Position numbers and translations under genes: made by a program. The notes beneath the pieces are model-generated. The model was not told the origin of the DNA. It saw only the letters and a list, made by a program, of their open reading frames with translations, and made no database searches. Shown piece by piece: positions 10,352 through 21,471 of a stretch of 27,283 nt of DNA (positions are counted from its first letter, which is position 1; every line of letters begins with the position of its first letter). The stretch spans positions 1-27,283 of the forward strand of contig JALMLS010000543.1 in the NCBI GenBank assembly GCA_038496445.1, given 5' to 3'. This DNA comes from Trichosphaerium sp. ATCC 40318 (taxonomy: Eukaryota > Discosea > Flabellinia > Trichosidae).

Positions 10352-12928
10352 ATGACAACACTTCCAGTAGTACTCTTTCTTTGTTTAATATGTATTATAC
10401 CGTATTTGTTCGTATCGGCTTCTTTTGATCAGTTGACATACCCGAACAAACAAACCTTATCACCTGGTATCTTCACTTTATTCTGGCGTGTTGATGAAGC
10501 AACCCAAGACATCTTCTTTGCTTTTGAAGTTAAGACAACAGGGTACATCTCTTTTGGTATTGGCGAGCCAACAAGTGGAAGGTACGTTAGATCTAATTGG
10601 CAGTGTTAGCATTGTACTAACAGCCGATCTTTTTTAGTATGGGAGGATCTGATATGGTTTGGGGTTTTGTTGATGGTACGCTATCCTTTTTTGTTTAGTT
10701 CTCAGTTACTACTTTATGTACTGACTGCAATCTAACGTTTGCTTATAGACATGACTGGAAGAGTTGAAGTGAGCGACATGTACTGTACGAAGGTATGTTT
10801 CATACGGTTCCTCAAGCATTGTTTTAAAACACAGTTAGACTGGTGTTACACCAATCAAAGATTCTTGTCAGCATTGGAAAATTGTGTCAGGAGGACAGAG
10901 TAATACAACAACAATCATTGAAGTTACCAGAAAACTTGATACACAAGATCAAAATGTACGACCGTGAAATGATTAAACTATTTTTTTGAAGAGATTGATT
11001 TTCAGTTAGGATCGTGTCATTACGAGCGGAGTAAATAGAATTGTTGCAGCATGGGGAACCAACGATATGTTTTCTTACCATGGACAAAACAGAGGTACTT
11101 GATGTGGAGTGTCAGCTTTGAAGTTATTGCTTACCTTAAGTAGTTGCAAGTGTTGCTGTGTTTTATGGCGATTCCCCTCTTACACCGCCTTCTGGAACAA
11201 AAAAGGAATCATTTATAGCGAACGGTACTAAGCAAGTTTTGTGGTGTAGTGCACTTACTCTCTTTCTTTTTTAGACTTCGAAATACCACCAAAAACAACA
11301 ACTTATGTATGCCAGTACACCCAATTACAAAATCTTACAAAAGTCCACGCAGTGATGGTACGCGCTTTTTCTCGTATTTTGTTGGAACTAAACATTGTAA
11401 TAGTTTGAGCCAGTGATTGACAATGAAGATTACGTTCATCACATGCTATTTCATGACTGTTCAGGAATGCTTAAAACACCTGAAAGTCGTGTACTTCTAG
11501 AATCATGGAAAGGTTCTGGTGCAGAATGTGAATCACCTCAAGTACGCTATAAATAAAATAACCAGAGTTCCGTTCGGTACTAATCCTATGTCAAAGGGTA
11601 TAGTTGGATGTAGACTTGTGTGGGCTTGGGCAAAAGGAGGTCTTGGATACAAATTACCAGAAAATGTTGGTATGTTTTTCGACTCGCTAACTGCATTCTA
11701 TTCTTGTTATTTACGTTGTAAAGGTGTCCCTATGGGTGGTCCGTTAGATGCAACTGATATGGTAGTTGAGATTCATTATGATAATCCAAGTCTTGATGCT
11801 GGTATTCGTGACAAGTATGGTTTTCTTTAGTTCTGAAGTCTTTTTCACTCACATGTGCATTTAGCTCTGGTGTTGCTGTATTTACAACTACAAATCTAAG
11901 ACCAATAGAAGCCGGTATAATCAGTATTGGTGATCCAGTTTTAGCACTAAAGCCTATCCCTGCTGGGACTTCTGATGTAAGCGAAGCTTCGTTTTGACAA
12001 TAGTTGACTTACCTTTTTTGTAGCACCACATTGAAACAAGTTGCTCTCCTGCTTGTACAACAAGTGACCAATGGGTAGAAGATGAGATTACAGTTATTGG
12101 TAGCTTCCTACATATGCATGAGTATGGTATGCCTTTTCAAAACCAATAATATAAAAAGATATCAACTAACCATCGTTGTTTTCAGGTTCAAGTATTTACA
12201 CAAACATAACACGTGACGGTAACACCGTTGCATCTTCAAATCACATTGACTTCTGGACTTTGGTACGCACTTTAATAAAGTGAACAATAGCGAACCTCTG
12301 TGCATCTCACATTTCTTCAAAGCATTCCAACAGTTCACACCTGTCAACTACACAGTATCGAGAGGAGATCGCATAAACCTACATTGCAATTTCGATGCAG
12401 CAAGCTCAAGTATTGATATTGTCTTCGGCACAGCATCAAGCCAAGAAATGTGTCAAGCGTACTTGATGTACTATCCAGCGATGCCAAGAATGAGGTTAGT
12501 CTTGAATTAGTTTTCTTTTATTGTCACCAGTCTCATTGCTTCTTGTAAGGTATTGTGGACTAGCTGACAGCGAGAATTTATTTTGTGGTGGAATACAAGA
12601 TATTGTTGCATCTGTGAGTCCTCCTTTGGCAAACGCTGGTATGTTGTAACGTTGTTAAACATATCATTTGGACAATTGTATTTAATACTTTTTTACAATA
12701 GATGAAACTGAAACTCGAGCCATCACGTTTATACAAGAACCAGCCAAGTGTCCGGATACTTCAATTGACGTTACTGACACAGTTATTGAACCAGCAAACA
12801 CTCCAAGTAGTGGTTCAACATATGCTCCAACTGACGCTTCTCCCAGCTCAACATCTTCTGCTACAACTCTTACATCAACCGTGGTGGTATTTATAGTTTT
12901 CTTGCAACTCTACCATCTGTTTAAGTAG
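10352..12928 (+). CDS. DBH/MOXD1-like copper type II monooxygenase with DOMON domain
   Basis: Sixteen exons, mostly joined in frame: 10352-10581, 10638-10675, 10749-10792, 10839-10955, 11010-11094, 11144-11224, 11275-11357, 11404-11541, about 11568-11669, 11724-11814, 11865-11976, 12024-12126, 12186-12262, 12334-12494, 12550-12638, 12702-12928. About 590 residues. A signal peptide is followed by a DOMON domain (FTLFWRVDEA, GYISFGIGEP, GGSDMVWGFVD, AAWGTNDMFSYHGQNR). Then come both catalytic copper domains. The CuH ligands are visible as VHHM (about 238-239) and EIHYDNP; the CuM ligands as FLHMH and QEMC. The family hydroxylates a substrate carbon with ascorbate and O2. All ligands are present, so activity is likely; the substrate is unknown. 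A Ser/Thr-rich stretch and a C-terminal hydrophobic tail (TVVVFIVFLQLYHLF) suggest a membrane or GPI anchor. The exon 8/9 join is one base out of phase and would leave an intron of only about 25 nt. Confidence 0.92.
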
Positions 12929-13408
12929 ATTGAAAATACAGTTGATGATTTCGAATAAAGTAGATATTTTGTTACTGCATTTATTATCTCATAGTAAATT
13001 TCTTCCGCTGTTGACAGCGTACACTCATTAAGATGTCGCGTACTAACCACTACGCTATACAAAACGTATTAACACACTCACTCTGGAGTATGGTGGAACC
13101 TTATACGACATAAGTTCAACAATAACCCATTTTTTTGAAGTTTATTACTGTACAGGGCGACATAGTTCTTACCAAACTTACCTGTTCTATCCAATCCTCT
13201 ACATTACAATTCTTAACTCCGAAAAATACCAAACCTATTGTATTAAGTCCGCGTTAAGGAGAGCTAACGGATAGATATGCGAATACCACTATTTGTGCCA
13301 AATCTTTTGCTTCGTGGTTTAATACTTGAAAAGAGAATCAAGCAACAAAGAGCGATTAATTGTCAAAGATTGCTGTTTATTTGTTTTGCACGTGATTGTA
13401 ATCGGTGT
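12929..13408. other. Convergent intergenic stretch, no gene recognised
   Basis: Lies between the stops of the plus-strand monooxygenase and the minus-strand reductase. No coding frame or repeat is evident. A perfect 5-bp stem with a 4-nt loop (cgctg/ttga/cagcg, 13006-13019) lies close to a tRNA box-A-like motif on the minus strand; see the rejected list. CACGTG at 13389-13394 lies just past the reductase stop. Confidence 0.4.
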
Positions 13409-14674
13409 TCATACTTTACCTTCTAGTAATGCAGCTTTTACACCTTCTTCTAGATCCTTTGGTACGATTTCTTTTGGTAGGATATCATAAGTTTTGTCAG
13501 GAACAAGAGTCAAGTCTTTAGGTCGTTTAATGTCTAAAGTAAAAGAAAAAACAAGTTAGAAACAATTATACTTTGTCATGACTTTCAGCGTACTCTTAAA
13601 GATATCAGATGCCTTCACTTTACTAATAAGAGATGTATCAAATCCTCCAGCTTTAGCTAATGCCATACCCAGCTCATAACGGCTACATTAAACCCATAAA
13701 CAAAAAAAAGAAGTTCAAAACAACAACAATCTTGACATACCTCACTCTTCTTGGTCCACACACGTGCCATATTTTATTTTTATCCACCTTCTTTTCTATT
13801 AGGCACAAAGTAGCCTTTGCAGCATCTGTTGCATGGCAACAAGCCCTGAATTCGTCAATAAATAATGTCAAAGCTTCTCCAGCCGAAAGCTTGTCATGCA
13901 TCACTTGAAAGAACGATCCACCAAGCCCATACATTTGAGGGTATCGTATAACTTCATAGAAGTTAAAAAAGAGAGACATCCACAACGAGAAACAAGAAAA
14001 AATGAACAGAAAAAAAAAACGTGCCAATAGCTTTTCCTAAAAGTCCTTTTTCTGCATCTCTTTTGCTTTGACCGTAGATAGTAAGTGGTGAAGTATCACT
14101 GTCGATTGAATATGGTGCATTATCACCGTCAAAAACCTTGACGAGCACGTGAGTGTTTCCAAACGGCTTTTTTTTTGGTTTTTTTTGCAAAGCAATTTTC
14201 TCGTTTTAGGATTGTTTTTAAAGCGTACCATATCGCTTGATGCGTATAAACATACTGCATTAAGTTCATTGGATAGGTTAGCAATAGCAATAGGCACTAT
14301 TGTATTAATTGTTTTATATGTATCCCATTCCTCCTTTGGAGGGTTGTATCTATGTTTTAATAAGAAAAAGAACACTTAGGGCGCATACAGTGTTAATGCA
14401 GCTAATTGAATAACCACTGTCGGCTTGAACTCTCTGATACGCTTTAATACATCATCAGTATTGGATACAAGGTCTATTGATGTGCTGTTAACTCCAGGTG
14501 CCACTTCGATACTTTTTCTACCCAAAGAGCTGTAAGATATGTATAATGGCGCTAAACATACCTTCCTAAAGCCAATAATGCGCTTTTGGGGTATTTTTCC
14601 TTTATTAGTCGACACATGCGCCTACCAACAAACCCTGTGGCGCCTGTCACAACAAATCTATGATTGGATGTCAT
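13409..14674 (-). CDS. NAD(P)-dependent RmlD/MAT2B-like reductase (extended SDR)
   Basis: Exons: 14674-14562, 14529-14389, 14349-14229, 14136-about 14030, then exons covering about 13965-13750, about 13690-13597 and about 13533-13409 (TGA). The protein begins MTSNHRFVVTGATGFVGRRM with the Rossmann GxxGxxG. It continues with VVIQLAALTLYNPP, SSDM-VFDGDNAPYS, YGQSKRDAE (catalytic Y-x-x-x-K), VIRYPQMYG and ends near KRPKDLTL. This order matches RmlD (dTDP-4-dehydrorhamnose reductase) and its animal relative MAT2B. The choice between a sugar-nucleotide reductase and a methionine adenosyltransferase partner cannot be made from sequence reading. The first two introns are only 32 and 39 nt. Intron 3 contains CACGTG. 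The exon 4/5 join (GGC-AC to TT-ATA) is one base out of phase and the acceptor is uncertain. The 260 bp upstream to 14934 holds no other gene. Confidence 0.85.
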
Positions 14675-14933
14675 GCGTAACGTTACGCTAAGAGATTTTC
14701 AACAAACCAGATACAGAAAAATCAAACAAAGTCAACCAAACTTTACTTTTGCAAAAAAACGGCTTCTTAGCTGTTTAGCTTTACTATACAAGCGATATCT
14801 TAATGTCCTGTATTACGAAAGGACTTTCTAATAGTGTCACAGGTTATATCTTATCCTTGTATGCGAGGAAACAAATCATACTTTTCGAAAAACGAAAGAA
14901 TTGTGTGGCTTTTTTTTAATCGATTACTCCTGT

Positions 14934-17650
14934 TCCATAGCGTCTACATCAGCTTTTTTGAATTGCATAAAGTAACGATCATCTCTACCACGTGATTTCC
15001 ACATACTATCAAACCAAGAAGTACCATAAGCCTAAGTAAAATGTGAGCAACCAGAAACTTAATTAATATAAAAAAAAACACTTACAGATGGAATGCGATC
15101 GATCATGTCTTTGTTTAATGCTGTCTCAAAACCACTTTGTTTTAGTTCAGAAGCTAAGCATTCTGCGAAAGTCTTATCATCAGTAACAACAGTTACTAGA
15201 CCGTCTTCAGTAAGCATATCATAGACCTTGGAAAAAAATAAGAAAAAATCCATTGAAATAAAAGTACAATAAAACAACCGTTTAATAATACGCCATTGTC
15301 ACATGGTATTAGAAAAAAATTTATCGTATATGATGTAGGGAATATGTAAATGATGAATATCACATAAGATAATGGGACATAGTCCAGAAAAGAAGAAAAA
15401 TCGAGAGAAGAAAATGTACAAAAAAGAAAGTTTGAGTTTGAATTAAAGATTTGATTGTTCAGTTGGGTGATGATGAAGGAACGTTTAGAAAGTTCCATAT
15501 CGTTTGATATATATTTTGTAAATAACTTACGATATTAAATAAAGATGCATTGAGGAACACTGGCTTGAAATGTTGTAAAGCTGGTTCAGGGAAATTGACA
15601 AAAACTTCTTTGACTGTGTTGCTCTTAGAATAATTTTCTAATACCTCCTTGGCATCACCACATAATGCACGGATATTACGCGCTTTATGAATGACCATAT
15701 TCAACCTAACAGAAAACAATCAGACTCAAAGAAAACGCACAAGAAGTCAAAACTGTTTGTTTTCATTGAATTGCGAAGATAACTTTTTATCTCATGTTGT
15801 GGTTGGTTCGTACCATGTATAGAAAATACGGTCTTTGCGGAGTTCCATAGCTACCCAATTTGTCTTTTTATCGCTCTTTGCCTTCTCACAGATCCAGTTT
15901 CCGTTACCACATCCAATTTCAACTTTGACAGGGTTGTCGTTGTTAAATAACATTTCACTGTTCCATTCAAGCTTTGGCATCTCTGTGTCAGAATAAAACA
16001 CAAGTTTAGAGTTCTTTGGTCCTAGAATCTGAAGATAAAATCAGTCTCAAACGCAAGACAGAAGAGGAGAAAAATGAATAGTGTGACGATTTTTTAGTGA
16101 AGAAAAAAATAGTGTAGTTTCATGAAAAAAACTGGGCGTTTTGGCGTACATTGTATGCTTTTCCTTTTCTTTTTATAATCCAAGCCTTTAACATATCGTA
16201 GAAATCCATATTACCGAAAGCTAATTCAGTATCTACTTCGACAGAAGGAGATTTTAAAAAGTTAAGAAGTGCTGCAGACTCCTTTACTTTACCTATTGAA
16301 CAATTTAGAAAATCAAAACTTTCACGGCCCTTCACTTGTAGATACGGGTTTAAAACTTTCAGAAAGTGATCTTATACGTACCTAGAATACCGGAGCATAT
16401 AGCCATATCCAAATAAGTTGATTTGAAGCGAACAAAATCACCTTTTTTTAAAACTTTTAGGTAAAATAAAACTTTATCCCATCGAAATGTTCTTGCTGAT
16501 AATTTAAGCATTATATTAACCAGAGTATCATTAACAATATGTTGTTCATAAGCATATTTAAATAATTTTTCTGCTTCCTCAAACTCACAATCTCTAAAAA
16601 AAGGAGTGAATGAAGGACATAACACAAACATGTTGCGCAAAATAGAAAAAAAATCAAAGTAAAAACAAAATGTCTAGGAGAGCATCCAACGCGTTTTATG
16701 TACCTTAAAAATCCACGTAATAGAGTACCATACGTTCTAATATTCGGAATAACACCATGTTCATGCATTTCATTCAAAACAACCAATGCTTGATCCATCA
16801 TCATTTCATTGACGTAGCCTTTGGGACAAAAAAATTGCTGTCAGAATCACATATTTTATTGGTCTTTAAACGTACCTTTTAGCACTGTTGTAAATACTAC
16901 TGTATTTGGTTTAATCCCAGGAGTATTTTTAAGTTCTTCAAAAGTATCATTAAGCTTCTGGGAGTGCCCAATTCTAAAAAACAATTTTTAGAACAAAAAG
17001 TGTTAAAAAACAGGTCAAGTACTAACCTGGCGTAAACATTTAGGAGCGCTGAGTACGAGTATATATCAGGTTTAAGTCCAGTTTCAAGTAACTGCTCCCA
17101 TAGGGCCTCTGCAAGCTCGACATTTCGATATTTTGCGGCATCATTCATGTGACGGTTGTATAGTTTTAAATTGCTTCTCTTACGCGTTGTAGTAAGGATG
17201 CGCACCATTTTCTCGCGCCAAACGTCAACTGGAGGAAGATCTTCTGGAGAAAAAATGATTAATAAACTGTTTATACGTTTTAATAACGTAAATAGCTTTA
17301 TGAAAGTATGCTTACGCTCTTTATCGGGTCTAAACCTGTCTTCATCGCCTTGACCTTTTTGAAGCCCTCTACCGCGGCTTCGTACAGATACATCCACTTG
17401 TCTGAATGAGGGATTCTCCGCTGGGCGTTCTACACGCGTTGCCTGTATTTTTCGCTTTTTTCTTGCTTTAACACGCTATCAGTACAATAGTCTAAAATAC
17501 TTTCGTACCAGGTATTGGAGTATCTCTAGCACTATCTATGAGGTTTTTCCAGTTTGTTGTTTTCAATTTATGGTCAAATTCCATGTGCCGTGGGCGCTTA
17601 TAACCGCCATCGCGATTATTGCGATTATTTCTTGATTTGTTCCTTGACAT
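14934..17650 (-). CDS. PPR protein fused to TrmB-type tRNA (guanine-N7) methyltransferase domain
   Basis: Minus-strand gene with about a dozen exons. First exons: 17650-17509 (MSRNKSRNNRNNRD, basic and Asn/Arg-rich) and 17429-17316. From about 17250 to 16250 come pentatricopeptide repeats with classic text such as LKPDIYSYSALLNVYAR, IKPNTVVFTTVLKGYV, VIPNIRTYGTLLRGF and DCEFEEAEKLFKYA. The C-terminal half is a SAM-dependent methyltransferase: VEIGCGNGNWI (SAM loop), WVAMELRKDR, CGDAKEVL, NFPEP (where TrmB has FPDPW) and a final YGTSWFDSMWKSRG. TAA is at 14934-14936. PPR repeats bind single-stranded RNA, and TrmB makes m7G46 in tRNA. The fusion implies an organellar or RNA-targeted methyltransferase. 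The frame runs continuously across the junction (about 16130-16000) through ordinary introns, so a real fusion is favoured over two genes. I recall PPR-tRNA methyltransferase fusions being described in algae and protists. Confidence 0.85.
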
Positions 17651-17790
17651 TTTAACAAAAGCGTACAAGTTCAAATAAATAAAAGATGTTTGTTGACTTT
17701 TTTGTTGTGCGCTTTTTTACCCATTAAGTAAAGTCACGCAGTAAAAGCAACATTATTACGACTGTATAATACGTATTGTATTTAGATCCT
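17651..17790. promoter_or_regulatory. 140-bp divergent promoter region
   Basis: Separates the start of the PPR-TrmB gene (minus, ATG at 17650) from the start of the PA-7TM gene (plus, ATG at 17791). With so little space, both genes must share upstream sequence. I see no clear TATA element, only AT-rich sequence and gtaaagtcacgcagtaaaa-type text. The regulatory role is inferred from position. Confidence 0.5.
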
Positions 17791-20091
17791 ATGGATTCAA
17801 AATGGCTATTACGCGCTCTGGTTATTATTGGTTTATGCCACTCAGTTTCAGCTCTTGTAGTGACAAACGCTACAAAATACGTGGGAATGGTGCGTAAATA
17901 ATAAATAATCACATTTGTCAGCTACCTTTAAAATTACTAACAACGGCTTAAAAAGAGCTTCAATACGCCTAGAATGAGAGCAGTAGCAAAATCTTGGAGT
18001 GAAACCTTTCAAGACATATCACTTGTACTGTCAACGCGTGCAAATGTATCCAACAGGTACGCAGAAACGGTTTAATCCAATTGCCTTTTTTGCAGTTGGC
18101 GTTTGGTTTTTTTATCTTTTGTTGTAAACCTCATTAAAGCTCACACCAGACACAATTAGGCTTGTTTTGTGGCTTGAAGAGGAAAAATTAGAAGATGACT
18201 CCGGTATAGGACGAGCGTACGAAAGTGGTGCAAAAGGAGTTATATTCATTAGCGCACGTACGTTTAACTGGCTTGTTCGAATTCTAATCTATTTTGATCA
18301 AAACAACTTTTTTCGTTTGAATTCTGGACTTGTTTAAACATGTCCTAACGCAGCTCAACAGCTATTACAATACCTCCCGTCACCTTTTATTCAAAACAAG
18401 AAATTAGTACTTAAGTGAGTAAAACGTCTAAAACTAGGTTTGCGTAGGTAGAATCGCTGGGTTGTTCATAATGACACATCCTGATCAGGTTAAAGACTAT
18501 GCTGGAGTAAATTTTCCCACATTTCAAATATCTAAGCAAGACGGCCTTCAACTGGAGGAATTAATATGCGCAAATAACGGATCAATCCAGGTTACGATTG
18601 ACGGTAATGGTACGAACACCCTACTTTATTTTCAAGTGTCAGAAATCGTGATTCTATTTTTTTTTTTTTTTTTTTCTTTGATTTTGTCCCAATCGAGTGG
18701 TGGGCTGACTTGTTTAGATACTAATGTTTGGGAAGAGTATCTTCGAAATATAGTAAATATTCTATTATTCAATGTATTGTTGGGTTCATTTGCTCTAATA
18801 ACAATGGCGTTTGCAGCTGCCAAGTTTTATCAATATACTGTAATAAATGTACGATTTCAAGAATGTACTTTTTTTTTTGGTTTCTTAAAAGATTCTTAGG
18901 GATTGCACTGGTCTGTTTGTCAAGTATGCCTTAGCATGGAAATTTTTGCAAATTTTGGTACGCTTATACCCACATCTAATAACCACAGTCTCAGAGAGGC
19001 AGTTTTTTAATTTAAAGCTTGTGTAAACTGATTTTTGTATTTGTAGTGAGGGCGTTTTATTTGTTCATAGATCCAGTATTTACAAGGCTTATATTCCCAG
19101 ATATTTTAGCAAATATATTACTATCCATAACATTCCCTTTTATGCTACTCACAACTGTATTAATTGGTTTATATTGGTACACCGAATTTGTTGATAAGCA
19201 AATTTATTGGAAATTCTGACTCTTTTTTTTTTCTCAGGCAGGAACTAAGCAGGAGGCAATCTGTCGCTATACTGGTTTTTATTAAAAGAATGAAGATACC
19301 TTTCTATATTGTATTCTGTACTCTTCTATTATTTGATATCGTTTCTGCTAGTATGAGGTCTATAGTACAGGTACGTCAATGGTTTTGCGTTCTTGAATAT
19401 AGTCAGTTTCACTGAACCTTGTTTAGTCGATTGGTGAACAAATGGTGTTTGCTGCATCTTCGATTTACCTTATACTCACTATTCTTATTGTTATTTTTTT
19501 CCTTTGGGCTGGATCAGCTATTTTAAGTAAGCTCGAGGTTCCGTCTGATTCTCAATCAAAACAAAACAGGAGGTTGAAAAGGCTCCGACTTGTTACGATT
19601 CTTATCATGTCAAGCGCTATTTTTCAAGTTGTTCCCATAGTTGCTGTAGCTATTACATTATCAACAGGTCTAATTTGGTACGTTTGAAGATTCTAAGAAC
19701 TAAACAAAGTCTTCGTAGTCTTCATAAACATTTTCTCTTTTTTTTCTTCTTTTTTTTATTCACGTTGTTTTAATGACTTTTTTGTAGGGAGTATCCTGAG
19801 CTATATACTACTTCTTGGTTCGTTTTCTATTTTTGTATAATTGCTACAAGTTTTATTCAAATAATGGCTTGGGGTACCTCACGTAAGAAAGGAGGAAGTA
19901 CAAGAAATACCTCAAGTTATATATCAACAACACAAAGAGCCACAGGTGTTGATAAGAGTATTGCTGATGCACCTAATTTTAATAATAATAACACTTCTGG
20001 TACAGTTACTTCTATACCAGTTGATGATGAAACTAAAACAGTAAATGGTGAGGATGAAAAAGAGTCTGTTGATAGTCTTGAAAACTGCTAA
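17791..20091 (+). CDS. PA-domain seven-transmembrane protein, receptor-like
   Basis: Starts MDSKWLLRALVIIGLCHSVSA, a clear signal peptide (exon 17791-17889). Further exons give SFNTPRMRAVAKSW, LTPDTIRLVLWLEEE, GAKGVIFISA, QQLLQYLPSPF, then IAGLFIMTHPDQVKDYAGV and VNFPTFQISKQDGLQLEELI. The last three pieces look like a protease-associated (PA) domain. From about 18740 there are seven hydrophobic helices: NILLFNVLLGSFALITMAF; LHWSVCQVCLSMEIFANF; ILLSITFPFMLLTTVLIGLYW; FYIVFCTLLLFDIVSAS; SIYLILTILIVIFFLWAG; LVTILIMSSAIFQVVPIVAVAI; WFVFYFCIIATSFIQIM. A hydrophilic tail rich in Ser, Thr and Asn ends at TAA 20089-20091. A signal peptide plus PA ectodomain plus seven helices suggests a receptor-like or sorting-receptor membrane protein. 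The seven-helix part loosely recalls TOM1/TOM3-like proteins, but I cannot assign a family. Exon borders are partly ambiguous (for example GTATCC or GTACGC as the exon 2 donor). Confidence 0.75.
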
Positions 20092-20455
20092 GAAAAAAAC
20101 AAGGAAAAAATAAAAACTCAATGTAATTATAAAATGAAATAAAAGACACAACAGTGGAAGATTATAAGTCTGTTTTGTAGCAATAATATAAAAGCATAAG
20201 TATACACTCTAATTGAAATAACAACCATTTGCAGTGTCTGACAAAGACTGTTAAAATGTCGATCTCAAGCATTAATACCGTCAAATATTTTGTAATGCGT
20301 CAAATAACTCTTCACAACACTCATCGAAGACATTGTAACTTGAATTTAAATTCAACAGCTACTAATTATACAATACAATGTATATTACACTGAAACTTTA
20401 AGAATGTAATAGTTCTGAAATTTGTGCTTACAACAATCACGTTACGTCAGAATAG
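20092..20455. other. Convergent AT-rich intergenic stretch
   Basis: Between the stops of the PA-7TM gene and the MORN-type gene. No frame, repeat or RNA gene is recognised. Several aataaa/aataat-like strings could serve as polyadenylation signals for either gene. Confidence 0.4.
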
Positions 20456-21139
20456 TTAATAAATTTCAAGTGATTCTCCCTTTGGAGACCATCTTTTCGT
20501 TATGCCAACAGTATTACCTTTATCATATGTTTTTGTTTCAGCTAATACCTTACCATACATGCAATCTTCTGGGCAGTGGTACCTTTGAACAAAACAAATA
20601 AGTATCAAGTTTTTTTTTCCTTTTTTTTTCTTCTTTTTTTTACCTTTTGTATTCGCCATGTAATTGATTATTGTCGTAATGACTCGATATCCATATACTC
20701 CCATTACTAAAATACTCTATTGACGGCCCATGCTTTTTCCCTTTTACAAAATAACACTCTGATACTATATTTCCTTGTTCATCCCATCGTCTTAAATTAC
20801 CTTCATGCAACCCATTTTTTGTATAAAACTGAATTGCTAACCTTCCATTTGACCACCACCATCGTGTTACACCCTCAGTCTTATCACCTGATATCCAACT
20901 CTCACTCCTTAAATTGCCTAAGAGTTACAAGCTTGTCAGTACGGAGGTGTGAGCTTTTAGAGTATTGTACCTAATGCATCCCATTTTCTCCAATGGCCAC
21001 GTTTATTCAAATTATTATCGAACCTTGAGCACGTGGCTGCTGCAAAACATAGTTCAGGCCATGCCATAAATACTTCTCTGTCCAATTCGTATATGAGACG
21101 ATGAATCTCAACGGGTAGAGTCATCAGAAAAGATGTCAT
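20456..21139 (-). CDS. F-box-like protein with MORN-variant (MORN_2) repeats
   Basis: Three exons, 21139-20971, 20917-20644 and 20582-20456, join in frame to 189 residues. The N-terminus (MTLPVEIHRLIYELD...WPELCFAAATCSRF) has an F-box-like arrangement of Leu-Pro-x-Glu and a later Cys-Ser-Arg-Phe. The rest is made of about six short units such as GVTRWWWSNGRLAIQFY, GLHEGNLRRWDEQGNI, GKKHGPSIEYFSNGSI, QLHGEYKRY and GITKRWSPKGE. These are the G-x-x-x-G-x-x-x-x-W/Y-x-x-(N/D)-G hairpins of the MORN_2 family. Such repeats form beta-hairpin ladders and often mediate protein or lipid contact. Function is unknown. Donors are GTACAA and GTAAAA; acceptors are CTTAG and TTCAAAG. The F-box call is weaker than the repeat call. 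Confidence 0.75.
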
Positions 21140-21471
21140 TTCGCTCGAACCTTCTTTTAGTTGTTTTAACGCTTTTTCGCTTTACACGCTATAGTATGAG
21201 CGTAGACGACTTACCAATCGTCCAAATAATAACTGGGCGTACTGTAGCCCAAAAGTAGAGCGGGTGGTGCTAATTTAGCGGTTGGAACGTGATATTATGC
21301 AGCAAGCGTAAACCTGAAGCTACTGCTTGTTTTTTACCTGAAAAAGCGTCTACGGTAAAAATGGAAAGCGAATGTTCAAGCAAGTCGCTGTAAGTCGTTA
21401 AACATACCAGATTTGCCTGTACAAAGGTATACCACTACACCGTTGCTGTACGCTCAGTTGACTTGCTTTAG
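21140..21471. promoter_or_regulatory. 332-bp divergent intergenic region
   Basis: Separates the minus-strand MORN gene start from the plus-strand aspartyl protease start, so it should contain both promoters. I found no gene or repeat in it. GC content is locally higher than in the introns, and several cgtac/gcgta strings occur. Confidence 0.4.

Noticed and set aside
13025-13075. tRNA-like segment on the minus strand (box-A-like TAGCGTAGTGG followed by a short stem)
   Set aside because: There is no box B (GGTTCGANTCC), no closing acceptor stem and no proper T arm. At best it is a tRNA or SINE relic, so no RNA gene is called.
18655-18675. Long poly-T runs (also at 20608-20640 and 24000-24031)
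   Set aside because: They sit in introns ahead of acceptors and are best read as polypyrimidine tracts, not as repeats of special interest.
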